A DNA stretch of 64,000 bases from Streptomyces sp. S.PB5 (GTDB lineage Bacteria > Actinomycetota > Actinomycetes > Streptomycetales > Streptomycetaceae). The stretch spans positions 124,001 to 188,000 of the forward strand of contig NZ_JAQMWP010000012.1 in NCBI RefSeq assembly GCF_030403745.1, given 5' to 3'. Below are positions 23,232-31,547 of this stretch, in pieces (position 1 is the stretch's first letter; every line of letters starts with the position of its first letter). A program made the translations under genes and the position numbers. The notes beneath the pieces are model-generated. The model saw nothing but the letters and a program-made list of their open reading frames with translations. It was not told where the DNA came from and ran no database searches.

Positions 23232-25538
23232 TCAGTTCCGTACGATGCGCCACCGGTTGTCGGCGGTGCCGTCGTCCGCGTCCTGGATCGCGAACGCGCC
23301 GACAGCGGTGGAGTTGTTCGCGATGGCGAGCAGCTTGCCGCTGTTGACGTTGCGGATCTTGTACGTCCCGTCCCCCTGGTCGAGCAGCGTCCACCGGTGG
23401 TCGGCGGTGCCGTTGTCCGACCACTGCAGGACCGTCGCGCCGTCCGCGGTGGACATGTTCTGGACGCCGAGCACCTTGCCGCTGTTGGCGTTGCGGAAGC
23501 GGACCGCGCTTCCGTCGGTGATCATGTACCAGTCGTGGTCGGCGGTGCCGTTGTCCGACCACTGCAGGGCGCGGCCGCCGTCGGCCGTGGACATGTTCTG
23601 GATGCCCAGCAGCAGACCGCTGGCCACGTTGACCAGACGGACACTGCCGGTGGTGTTCCAGTAGACGGTGTAGTTGTGACCGTGCGCGTCGTGGAACGGG
23701 CCGAGGTTGACGGTGGAGCCGTTGGCGGTGGCGGTGAAGGCGAGCGAGCTGCTGTTGGTCCGTGTGATGGAGGACGTGTTCAGCGTCGGCAGCGAACTGA
23801 GCGCGGTGTCGCCGTAGTTGCCGGACAGGACGACCGGGCCGTAGGTGATCGCGGCGACGTTCGCGTCGTCGTTGGCCGCTCGCATCACGACCCGCATGGG
23901 CAGGCGGACGGTGACCGTGTCGCCGGAGGTCCAGGAGCGGGTCAGGGTGGCATAGCTGCCGGGCGTGGTCGCGATGTTCTGCGCCGTGCCGTTGACGCTG
24001 ATGGTGGCCCCGCTGGTCCAGCTCGGGATGCGGATGCGCATCGCCCAGGTTCCGCTGACGCTGCCGGTGACCTGCAGGGTCGTGGTGTCGGCGGCGGGAT
24101 ACGAGGTGGTCTGGGTGACCGTGATGCCGCGCTCGGTCCAGTTCAGCACCGACGGCACGAACAGGTTGACGATCAGCGTGGTGTCCGTGCGGAAGTAGAC
24201 GGAGTCCATCAGCCTGGTGTGCATCTCCAGGCCCGTGCCCTGGCAGCACCAGAAGGTGCCGTAGTCGGTGCTCCACGTGCCGCCGCCCCACGCCGGGCCC
24301 ACACCTCGGCGGCCGCCCGGCTTGAGCGGGGTGAAGTAGGTGACGTGGCCGTGGTCGTCGGCCGGGTTCTGCTGGCCGATCATCTGGTTGAGCCACGCCT
24401 GCTCGTAGTAGTCGAACAGCGCGGCCCGGTTCGGGTCGAGCGCGAACAACTCACGGGTGAGGGTGAGCATGTTGAAGGTGTTGCAGCTCTCGCACGTGTC
24501 GTTGTTCAGGTAGCCGGCGATGGCGTTCGGGGCGCGGAAGTGCTCCGCCTGACTGTTGCCGCCGATGGCATAGGTGTGCGCGTCGACGGTGAGATTCCAG
24601 GCGTTGGTGGCGATGTCCCGGTAGCGGGTGGTGCCGGTCGCCTTGAACTCCCGGGCGGCCCCGATCCACTTGGGCACCTGGGTGTTGGCGTGCAGTCCGC
24701 TGAGCCGGTCCTGGCCTGCGGCCAGAGGATCGAACACCGCGGCGTGGTCGAACCGCCGGGCGACCGTGAGCCACCGCGCGTCATCGGTCTGCTGGTAGAG
24801 GTCGGTCAGCACGGTGTTCATGCCGCCGAACTCGGTCTGCAGCATGGCCTGCATCTGCTGGTCGGTCAGCCGGCCGGTGCGCAGGTCGACCCATCCCGCC
24901 AGGGCGAGCAGTACGTCGCGGGCCTGTGTGCTGCCGATGTGACGCCACACGTCCAGCAGGCCGGCGAGGGTCTTGTGGACGGTGTAGTACGGCACGTTGC
25001 CGTTGCTCAGGGTCCGCTGCTCGAGAGCGGTGAAGTCGGACTCGGGGTAGCCGGACAGGTACCCGGCGTTGAAACCGGCGGCACCGTTGTTGGCCTGGCA
25101 CTTGGCCAGCTCCGCGACCATGTACGTGGCCTTGTCCCGGCAGACGGTGTCCCCGGTCACGGCGTACAGCTGCGCCCAGGCCGTGAGGAAGTGGCCCTGG
25201 ACGTGGGTGCGGAAGGGGAAGTCCGGCGCGTCCCAGCCGCCGGTGGCGGCCGCGCCGTTGGTGGGCAGCTTGTGGTTGGCACGGAAGTTGTACAGCAGTC
25301 GGTCGACATCGACGAACCGCAGGTAGGTGCGCGTACGGTTCTGGTTGTCCAGCCACCGGCTCGCGGTGAGCCGGACCTGGTCGAGTGCGAAGGGGTGTGC
25401 CGAGACCCCGATGTCGGCCCTTGCGGGTGGGATCGCCGCACGGGCGGGAGACGCGCCGAGGAGGGACCCGGTGGCAGAGGCGGCCACGGTGGCCCCGGCT
25501 GCTTGCAGAAGGCGCCGTCTGCTGAGGGAGGAGGACAT
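23232..25538 (-). CDS. Secreted GH127 beta-L-arabinofuranosidase-like enzyme with lectin-like C terminus
   Basis: A 768-residue Tat-exported enzyme: twin arginines in LSRRRLLQAAGATVA and an ARAA cleavage site. The GH127 (DUF1680) catalytic region covers ~40-600. The zinc/thiol centre is intact: CESCNTF (Glu and Cys ligands) and TFWCCQGTGLEM (Cys pair, one the family nucleophile). AEHFRAPNAIAGYL is also present. From ~residue 630 three related lectin units follow, each with QNMSTADGxxxLQWSDNGTA or a decayed version and ending in DW/RW. Together with GH27 it points to arabino-galactan side-chain removal. Confidence 0.9.
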   Translation of the reverse strand: MSSSLSRRRLLQAAGATVAASATGSLLGASPARAAIPPARADIGVSAHPFALDQVRLTASRWLDNQNRTRTYLRFVDVDRLLYNFRANHKLPTNGAAATGGWDAPDFPFRTHVQGHFLTAWAQLYAVTGDTVCRDKATYMVAELAKCQANNGAAGFNAGYLSGYPESDFTALEQRTLSNGNVPYYTVHKTLAGLLDVWRHIGSTQARDVLLALAGWVDLRTGRLTDQQMQAMLQTEFGGMNTVLTDLYQQTDDARWLTVARRFDHAAVFDPLAAGQDRLSGLHANTQVPKWIGAAREFKATGTTRYRDIATNAWNLTVDAHTYAIGGNSQAEHFRAPNAIAGYLNNDTCESCNTFNMLTLTRELFALDPNRAALFDYYEQAWLNQMIGQQNPADDHGHVTYFTPLKPGGRRGVGPAWGGGTWSTDYGTFWCCQGTGLEMHTRLMDSVYFRTDTTLIVNLFVPSVLNWTERGITVTQTTSYPAADTTTLQVTGSVSGTWAMRIRIPSWTSGATISVNGTAQNIATTPGSYATLTRSWTSGDTVTVRLPMRVVMRAANDDANVAAITYGPVVLSGNYGDTALSSLPTLNTSSITRTNSSSLAFTATANGSTVNLGPFHDAHGHNYTVYWNTTGSVRLVNVASGLLLGIQNMSTADGGRALQWSDNGTADHDWYMITDGSAVRFRNANSGKVLGVQNMSTADGATVLQWSDNGTADHRWTLLDQGDGTYKIRNVNSGKLLAIANNSTAVGAFAIQDADDGTADNRWRIVRN

Positions 25539-25565
25539 CGCGAACCTTTCGGTGAGCAGAAGTGG

Positions 25566-25812
25566 TCAGGCCCAGGGGGTGACCGCTGTGAGGGGACTGT
25601 CAGTGCGGAAGGTGTCGGTGTTCTGGCGGAGGTCCACACGCTGCGCGTAGTCGTCGTGGCTGTCGCTGCACCAGAACTCGCCTGCGCTTCAGCCGTCGTA
25701 GGGGAGGCGCGTACCGCGTGGCCTGACCGGCCGGTGAGGCGGCCGCGGCGGTGGTGCCCTGAACGGCGGGGACACCCGACAGGGCGAGGAGCGTTCTTAC
25801 GGGCCTCTTCAA
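25566..25812 (-). pseudogene. Remnant of a small secreted protein (signal peptide fused to a C-terminal end)
   Basis: A GGAGGA site precedes TTG 25812, giving a signal-like N terminus KRPVRTLLALSGVPAVQG and TTAAAASPAGQA. A one-base frame change later, an ordinary-looking C terminus appears: EFWCSDSHDDYAQRVDLRQ, TDSPLTAVTPWA, stop at 25566-25568. The middle of the protein is missing. Probably what is left of another secreted glycosidase of this locus; identity unknown. The rest of 25813-26068 holds an operator-like repeat and no gene. Confidence 0.4.
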
Positions 25813-25869
25813 CTCTTCCTCCGGGCCGGCCGGTCCGCTTGGCCGATCGCCGTTGCGAGACTCGCCATC

Positions 25870-25885
25870 GTTCGAAATTGCGAAC
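25870..25885. promoter_or_regulatory. Operator-like inverted repeat upstream of the glycosidase genes
   Basis: GTTCGAAATTGCGAAC is a 16-bp near-palindrome (7 of 8 positions pair). It lies about 60 bp before the remnant start and 330 bp before GH127, in a locally AT-richer stretch suited to a promoter. Confidence 0.35.
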
Positions 25886-26068
25886 AACGTGCGGTACTTC
25901 GAGCAGAAGATAGATTTGAGGCCTGATGACGTCAATGTTTCTGACGGGTATGCCTTCAGTTTCGTGAGACATGGCATGTCTGTTTGGGGAGCAAGGGTGA
26001 TTTAGCCGACCAGAGTGCTGAATCCGCTGTCGGTGCATAGGTAGTTGGGCCGAGCTGCCGGGGGCGCG

Positions 26069-27565
26069 TCATTCCTCGGCCGGGGCTGCGGCTCGGGGGA
26101 GGCGCAGTTGGAAGCATGCTCCGAGGGTGCGGGGGGCGAGGGTGAGGGTGCCTCGGTGGCGGTGGGCCAGGTCGCGGGCGATGGCGAGGCCCAGGCCGGT
26201 GCCGCCCTGGTCGCGGGAGCGGGCGTCGTCGAGGCGGACGAAGCGTTCGAAGATGCGCTCGGCGTCCTCGGCGGGCACGCCGGGTCCGTCGTCGTGCACC
26301 GTGAGGACGACCCGGTCGTCCTGGTTGCGGACGGTGATCTGGATGCGGTGCGCGGCGTGGCGGGCGGCGTTGTCGATGAGGTTGCGCAGCAGCCGCTCGA
26401 ACTCGTCGGGGTTTCCACGTATGTACGCGGGGGCGGTGCCGTCGCAGCCGAGAGTCAACGGCCGTTCGGTGAGGGGGTATTGCCCGGTCAGCCGGGAGGC
26501 GAGGGCTGTCAGGTCGACGGTTTCGGGATCGGTCGTGGGGGAGCGGGTGTCGAGCCGGGCCAGGAGCAGCAGGTCTTCGGCGAGTGACTGCAGGCGGCGC
26601 GTCTGCCGTGCGGCGGTCGTGACCGCGGTGGGCCAGTCGGTGCGGTCCGGGTAGGCGAGCGCGACTTCCAGGCTGGCCAGCAGCGTGGTGAGGGGGCTGC
26701 GCAGTTCGTGGGCGGCGTCCGCGACGAAGCGGCGCTGCTGGGCGGCGGCGTTGTCGAGGCGCTGGAGGGTGGTGTTGATGGTGGTGGCGAGGGCGGTGAT
26801 CTCGTGTCCCGTGGCGGGGACGGTGACGCGTTCGCGGGGGTCGTTCGCGGTGACCGAGGCGGTGAGGACGCGGATGGCTTCGACCGGCCGCAGCGCGATG
26901 CGGACGGTGAAGTAGGCGATGGCGGCGATCAGCACAAGGCCGACGAGGCCGGCCCGCAGCAGCAGGTCGTCGGTGGTGCCGGCGATCTCCTCGGCCGTGT
27001 CCGGGAGCACCACCACATAGGCCCGCAGCGTGGCGTCGGCGGTGACGCCCAGGGCGGCGGCTTTGTCCTTGCCCAGTTCACCGGCCCAGATGTCGTTGTA
27101 CAGGACCAAGTAGGTCTTGCCGGCCAAGTCGTATCCGTACGCGGGGTGGTAGTCGCGGCGCTCCGGTATGCGCAGGGGCCGCATCGTGTAGCCGCCGCCG
27201 TCACCGTGATCCGGTGTCGGGGCGGAGAGCGCGGGTGGGGCGGGCAGGACATGGCGGGCGCGGGGGTCGAAGTCCTGCATGGCTCCGCCGGAGGCGACAG
27301 CGGTGCGTCGGCCGGTCGCGACGATCTCGTACGGCGCGGCGCTCGCGGGACCGGGAACCGAACCACGCCTCAGCTGATCGACGAGAGCGGCGAGATTCCG
27401 CTCGGCACGTTCTTCGGCGATGGTCATGCTCTCGCGGTAGACCTCCTGGTGTACCCACCAGCCGATGCCGCTGAGGACGACGGCCGCGGCCAGGGCGGTG
27501 GCCAGGGCCGCGCGGGCTCGTACCGAACGCGGCCACCAGCGGCGCCGCGGCTCAGTCGCGGTCAC
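26069..27565 (-). CDS. Two-component sensor histidine kinase
   Basis: A 498-residue membrane kinase of the EnvZ/CutS-like class. TM1 lies at ~15-37 (RAALATALAAAVVLSGIGWW) and a ~120-residue extracellular sensor follows. TM2 (AGLVGLVLIAAIAYFTVRIA) comes next, then a HAMP linker, the H-box FVADAAHELRSPLTTLLASL (phospho-His), the N-box LLRNLIDNAARHA and G-boxes DDGPGVPAED and GGTGLGLAIARDL. GTG 27565 overlaps the response regulator stop by 14 bases, so the pair is translationally coupled. The stimulus is unknown. Confidence 0.88.
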   Translation of the reverse strand: MTATEPRRRWWPRSVRARAALATALAAAVVLSGIGWWVHQEVYRESMTIAEERAERNLAALVDQLRRGSVPGPASAAPYEIVATGRRTAVASGGAMQDFDPRARHVLPAPPALSAPTPDHGDGGGYTMRPLRIPERRDYHPAYGYDLAGKTYLVLYNDIWAGELGKDKAAALGVTADATLRAYVVVLPDTAEEIAGTTDDLLLRAGLVGLVLIAAIAYFTVRIALRPVEAIRVLTASVTANDPRERVTVPATGHEITALATTINTTLQRLDNAAAQQRRFVADAAHELRSPLTTLLASLEVALAYPDRTDWPTAVTTAARQTRRLQSLAEDLLLLARLDTRSPTTDPETVDLTALASRLTGQYPLTERPLTLGCDGTAPAYIRGNPDEFERLLRNLIDNAARHAAHRIQITVRNQDDRVVLTVHDDGPGVPAEDAERIFERFVRLDDARSRDQGGTGLGLAIARDLAHRHRGTLTLAPRTLGACFQLRLPRAAAPAEE

Positions 27566-28232
27566 GGTCGTCCACCAGCCGGTAGCCGATGCCCCGCACG
27601 GTCTGCAGGGACTGCCGCTGGAACGCGGCGTCCACCTTCTTGCGCAGAGCGCTGACGCGCGCCTCCACCAGGTTGGGATCCCATGCTTCATCGGGCCACG
27701 CGTGATAGAGCAGATCCGTTTTGGAGACCGCCTGGCCCGCCCGTCGGGCCAGCAGCTCCAGCACGGCGAACTCCCGGGGGGTGAGGTCCACCCGGACCCC
27801 GGCCCGGCGGCAGACCCGGCCGGCGACGTCCAACGAGAGGTCGCCCACGGCAAGGACCGGCGGGGCGACCGCGGCGGCTCGTCTGACCAGGGCCCGCAGC
27901 CGTGCGACGAGCACCACGTAGGAGAAGGGCTTGGCCAGGTAGTCGTCGGCCCCGGTGTCCAGGGCCTCCGCCTGATCCCACTCCCCGTCCTTGGCGGTGA
28001 GGACCAGGATGGGCGTCGCGTTGCCCTCCCGGCGCAGCTCGGAGCACACCTTGTAGCCGTTGAGCCCGGGCAGCATCAAGTCCAGTACGACAAGGGCGTA
28101 TTCGCCGGTCCGGGCCATCCACAGGCCCTGCCGGCCGTCATGGGCGACGTCGACGCTGTAGCCCTCCGCGGTCAGGCCGGTGTGCAGGGTGTGGGCAAGG
28201 TCCACCTCGTCTTCGACCACCAGGATGCGCAT
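27552..28232 (-). CDS. OmpR/PhoB-family response regulator
   Basis: A 226-residue regulator. The receiver domain (~1-118) has the acidic pocket VVEDEVDL, the phospho-acceptor Asp in LVVLDLMLPGLNG and the conserved Lys in LAKPFSYVVL. The C-terminal winged helix (~125-222) carries LTPREFAVLELLARRAG and VEARVSALRKKVD, ending in TVRGIGYRL. ATG 28232 is the start matching the family (MRILVVEDE). First gene of the two-gene operon; divergent from the membrane glycosyltransferase across 128 bp. Confidence 0.92.
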   Translation of the reverse strand: MRILVVEDEVDLAHTLHTGLTAEGYSVDVAHDGRQGLWMARTGEYALVVLDLMLPGLNGYKVCSELRREGNATPILVLTAKDGEWDQAEALDTGADDYLAKPFSYVVLVARLRALVRRAAAVAPPVLAVGDLSLDVAGRVCRRAGVRVDLTPREFAVLELLARRAGQAVSKTDLLYHAWPDEAWDPNLVEARVSALRKKVDAAFQRQSLQTVRGIGYRLVDDRDRD

Positions 28233-28360
28233 GTCGTGCAGCCTCGCACAGCGCTTGTCCGCGTTCCTGATCGGCCGGTCAGGTTGGGTCAGCATCCGAT
28301 CAACGAAGTCCCGGCACGCTGGCGGCGTTTCTTCGCCGCTGCTGAAAGGCCCTGCGACCG

Positions 28361-29893
28361 ATGTCCGTTGCTGAACGTGGCCCCGTCGTGGCCACAACGG
28401 CTTCCCCTCCCGTGCCGGCCCGTCGGCCAACACGGCGCCCGACCAAGGCCGTTGTCGTCATCGCGCCCCTGGCGCTGACCATCGCTGTGGGGCTGTGGGG
28501 CATCCGCAGGCAGAACACCATGTGGGGGGACGAGTCCGTCACCTATCAGCTCGCGCACCGCGATCTGTCGCAGATATGGCTGACCGCCCAGCACGTCGAT
28601 CTGGTCCATGCCCTCTACTACGCCGTGATGCATGGGCTCTTCGGTCTCTTCGGCGGAGGGCTGCTGACGCTGCGGCTGCCGTCCGTGCTGGCGATGTCCG
28701 TGGCGGCGAGCGGAGTCGGGCTTCTGGGGCTACGCCTGGCGGGGGCCCGTGCCGGGCTGCTGGCCGGGCTGGTGTTTCCGCTCCTTCCCCAAGTGCAGAA
28801 GTACGCGCAGGAAGGCCGCTCGTACGCCATGGTCTGTGCCCTGGTCACCTGGTCCACCTATGCGCTCGTGGTCAGCGTCCCTCATCGCTCCCGATGGCGG
28901 TGGGCGGTCTACGGCTCCACCATGCTGGCGGCCTGTCTGCTCCATGAGTTCGCGGCCCTCGCCCTGCTCGCACACGGCGTCACACTGGTCGTCTCCCGTG
29001 TTCCACGACCCGTGCTGAGGGCGTGGAGTGCGGCTGCCGCAGGTGTTGTGGCCGGGCTGTTGCCGCTGGCGGTCTTCAGTGCGGGGCAGTCGGAGCAGGT
29101 GTCCTGGATCGGCGCACCGGTGCGGCTTCAATACTTCCTGGTGGTGGCGGTCGTGGGCGTGGCGTGTGCCCTTGCGCCCCTGAGGGCGAGGGGGCCCGTA
29201 CGGCTTTCCGCGCTGGCGGTGCCGATTCTTGCGCTGCCGGGCCTTCTGCTGCTGATCGCCTCCCTGTTCAAACCGCTTTTCGTCGACCGGTACGTGCTCT
29301 ACAGCAACATCGGAATCGCCTTGCTGCTGGGCGCCTGGATGGACTACTTCCACCGGCGGCAGCGGTCTTCCCGCATCGCGTGGATCGCGGTGGTCGCCGT
29401 ACTGGCCGCGCTCGTCCCATCGAGCCTCTCACTGCGGACGCCCCAGAGCCGGAGCAATGACGCCACCGCCATCGCCGCCCTCGTACGCACGCAGGGCCGT
29501 CCCGGCGACGGGGTGCTCTATCTCCCCGGCAAGCACCGGATCCTGACCGCGGCCAGCCCCGAGGACACCCGCCTCCTGACGGACCTGGCCCTGGCACAGG
29601 ACCCCGTTTCATCGAACACACTCGCGGGCGTCGAGCTCCCCGCCCAGGCTATTGCGGCACGCATGCTGGAATTCGACCGGATCATCGCGGTCCGCGACCC
29701 GGCGGCTGTGCACTCGCCGGCCGACGCGCGCGAGGAAGCGAAAACGAGCACCCTGCGACGCCACTTCCGCGAGCACGGAACAACCCGTGTCAACGGGGCG
29801 CGAGTCACCGTCTACGTCCGAGTCCATACGCCGTCTCCGAAGGCCGGTCCTCGATCCAACAGCCCGGGAACGAGCGGTGAGGTGATGAGATGA
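28361..29893 (+). CDS. GT-C-like polytopic membrane glycosyltransferase (GT39/ArnT-type family)
   Basis: A 510-residue membrane protein with about ten hydrophobic helices up to residue ~350 and a soluble extracytoplasmic C-terminal domain. The first outer loop has the acidic motif MWGDESVTYQL expected for lipid-phosphate-sugar-dependent GT-C enzymes, followed by HVDLVHALYYAVMHGL and the helix QKYAQEGRSYAM. It probably transfers a sugar from a polyprenyl carrier to a wall or extracellular acceptor. Divergent from the two-component system, which may control it. Confidence 0.72.
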   Translation: MSVAERGPVVATTASPPVPARRPTRRPTKAVVVIAPLALTIAVGLWGIRRQNTMWGDESVTYQLAHRDLSQIWLTAQHVDLVHALYYAVMHGLFGLFGGGLLTLRLPSVLAMSVAASGVGLLGLRLAGARAGLLAGLVFPLLPQVQKYAQEGRSYAMVCALVTWSTYALVVSVPHRSRWRWAVYGSTMLAACLLHEFAALALLAHGVTLVVSRVPRPVLRAWSAAAAGVVAGLLPLAVFSAGQSEQVSWIGAPVRLQYFLVVAVVGVACALAPLRARGPVRLSALAVPILALPGLLLLIASLFKPLFVDRYVLYSNIGIALLLGAWMDYFHRRQRSSRIAWIAVVAVLAALVPSSLSLRTPQSRSNDATAIAALVRTQGRPGDGVLYLPGKHRILTAASPEDTRLLTDLALAQDPVSSNTLAGVELPAQAIAARMLEFDRIIAVRDPAAVHSPADAREEAKTSTLRRHFREHGTTRVNGARVTVYVRVHTPSPKAGPRSNSPGTSGEVMR

Positions 29894-30249
29894 CCGCGAC
29901 TGGCGCCGGTCCGGCCGGCACAACCGATCGCGCCCCTTGAGGACACCATCGGCGAATCCGGCGGTGTCGTTGAATGACCTTGCGGCGGCGGGATGATGGC
30001 CGGAAACGGCGTGGAGGCGCGAGCGTGAGGTGATCGAGCAGCGGCATGGTGAGGGCGGCTGTGTCGACCGGAACGCATCGTGGAAGTCGGGCGGAGCCGC
30101 GCACCGGGCGCCGGGGACATCAGGCCGGGATGTGCCTGGTCGTCCAGTGCGCGATGCACGCGACGGCCACACCCCTGAGACGGACAAGATCGCGCTCGAC
30201 AGACGCGGCCACTGGCACGACCTGACGCTCGACGCGACTGCTGCCCTGG
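29894..30249. other. 356-bp gap without a supported gene
   Basis: Between the membrane glycosyltransferase and the TetR pseudogene. Several short frames are open but show no plausible ribosome site or family pattern, and no inverted terminal repeats were found. Probably eroded sequence. Confidence 0.4.
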
Positions 30250-30629
30250 TCAGCCGCCATCAGGGAAGGCCCCCAGCCCCGTGAGGATGAGGTCCAACCC
30301 GAAGGAGAAGACCTCTTCGACAGGCACCGGCAACGCCTCCGCGGTCGAGTGGACAGCGGGGAACTGTGCCGGATCCATGCGCCAGGCCACACACGTAGCG
30401 AGCCAGCGTCACATACGCGCGCGTGGCCAGTGAGGCCTCGAATCCCGCCTTGAGCAGGACCGCGACGCAGCGCTCCCGCAGCGCCATCGCGTTGGGACCG
30501 ACGGGAATCTGCCTCGTCGACGATCTGCAGCGCCATGGCGACGATCCGGTCCGGTGGGACCGGCGGACGACCGGCAGCGCGGCGCACCAACTGATCCATC
30601 TCCTCGCTCACGAGCACCGTGGCCGTGAC
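30250..30629 (-). pseudogene. TetR-family regulator, internally deleted and frameshifted
   Basis: Pieces of one TetR protein lie in order on the minus strand in changing frames. First comes RAAGRPPVPPDRIVAMALQI; then, joined directly without the HTH core, IPVGPNAMALRERCVAVLL and AYVTLARYVCGLA; then MDPAQFPAVHSTAEALPVP and FSFGLDLILTGLGAFPDGG before the stop at 30250. Compared with the intact paralogue at 43946-44632, about 70 codons including the recognition helix and about 20 codons further on are missing. It stands divergent to the hydrolase operon it presumably once repressed. Confidence 0.85.
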
Positions 30630-30658
30630 ACGTGGGGGCTTCCTGTTGACACGACCAC

Positions 30659-30695
30659 TTGACACAACCCCTTATCGGTAACAGTGTAGCCATTA
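30659..30695 (+). promoter_or_regulatory. Candidate promoter giving a leaderless mRNA for the hydrolase operon
   Basis: TTGACA (30659-30664), 18 bases, then AGTGTA (30683-30688), with the ATG 30695 seven bases beyond. No purine-rich ribosome site lies before that ATG. A second TTGACA is at 30646-30651. A leaderless transcript starting at the A of ATG would fit; the -10 box is a weak match. Confidence 0.35.
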
Positions 30696-31528
30696 TGAGT
30701 ACCTGGTCTGAGCCCCAGCCCGATTCCCGGTTCGTCGAGGTGGACGGTCTGCGGATCCACTACAAGCGCGTCGGGCACGGCCCGGCACTCGTGCTGCTGC
30801 ACGGCAGTGCCTCATCCCTGCAGCACTTCGACCGCGCGGCGGATCTGCTGTCGGATTCGTTCGAGGTCATCCGTCCCGACCTGCCGGGGTTCGGACTGAC
30901 GGGCCCGCGCAAGGACCGCGACTACCGCGTCCCGGCGTACGCCGCGACGGTGGCGGGCTTCATGGAGGCGCTGGGTGTGCCGCACTACGCGGTGGGCGGC
31001 AATTCCCTGGGCGGCAACATCGCCTGGAACGTCGCGCTGGATCATCCGGAGCGGCTGACCGGCCTGGTGCTGGTCAATGCCACCGGCTACCCGGAGAAGA
31101 CGGTGCCCGCGGGGATGCGCCTGACCCGCAACCCGCTGGTGCGCCCACTGCTGAGGCGGGTGATGCCGCGCGGGGCGATCGAGCGCAACCTGCGCGAGGC
31201 CGTCGGGCCGCATGCGCAGATCGTGGACGACGCCATGGTGGACCGCGCCTATCAGCTCATGAGCCGCCCCGGCAACCGCTCGGCCTTCGTCGACTTCTGC
31301 AACACCGACCAGCCGGACCGCAGCGCGCAGATCCCCCGCATCGCGGTGCCCACGCTGGTGCTGCGCAGCGCGGGCATCGACGGCCAGCACTTCGCCCGTG
31401 ACATCCCCGGCGCCCAGGAGCTCGTCCACCCCCACAGCGGACATCTGCTGCCGGAGGAGGAACCGCAGTGGGTCGCGGACGCGATCGCGAAGTTCCTCGG
31501 GTCCTGCGCCGACACCCCCACGCACTGA
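30695..31528 (+). CDS. Alpha/beta-fold hydrolase (MhpC-like)
   Basis: A 277-residue hydrolase with the oxyanion region LLHGSASSLQHF, nucleophile elbow VGGNSLGGNIAW (Ser), an acid position in LRSAGIDGQHF and the catalytic His in PHSGHLLPEEEP. Proteins of this shape often cleave C-C bonds of meta-cleavage products or act as esterases. First gene of a same-strand operon with a second hydrolase, an FAD monooxygenase and an amidohydrolase, which implies degradation of an aromatic or heterocyclic compound. ATG 30695 is the only sensible start; it has no ribosome site. Confidence 0.82.
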   Translation: MSTWSEPQPDSRFVEVDGLRIHYKRVGHGPALVLLHGSASSLQHFDRAADLLSDSFEVIRPDLPGFGLTGPRKDRDYRVPAYAATVAGFMEALGVPHYAVGGNSLGGNIAWNVALDHPERLTGLVLVNATGYPEKTVPAGMRLTRNPLVRPLLRRVMPRGAIERNLREAVGPHAQIVDDAMVDRAYQLMSRPGNRSAFVDFCNTDQPDRSAQIPRIAVPTLVLRSAGIDGQHFARDIPGAQELVHPHSGHLLPEEEPQWVADAIAKFLGSCADTPTH

Positions 31529-31547
31529 GGGCAAGGAGGCCCGTTCC

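Noticed and set aside
22893..25913. A 1006-codon open frame on the plus strand
   Set aside because: It is antisense to the GH127 and GH27 genes; its protein is a low-complexity Gly/Val/Arg string with no family pattern, a usual by-product of GC-rich third positions.
29894..30249. Possible insertion-sequence remnant
   Set aside because: No transposase motif, inverted ends or target duplication could be found.
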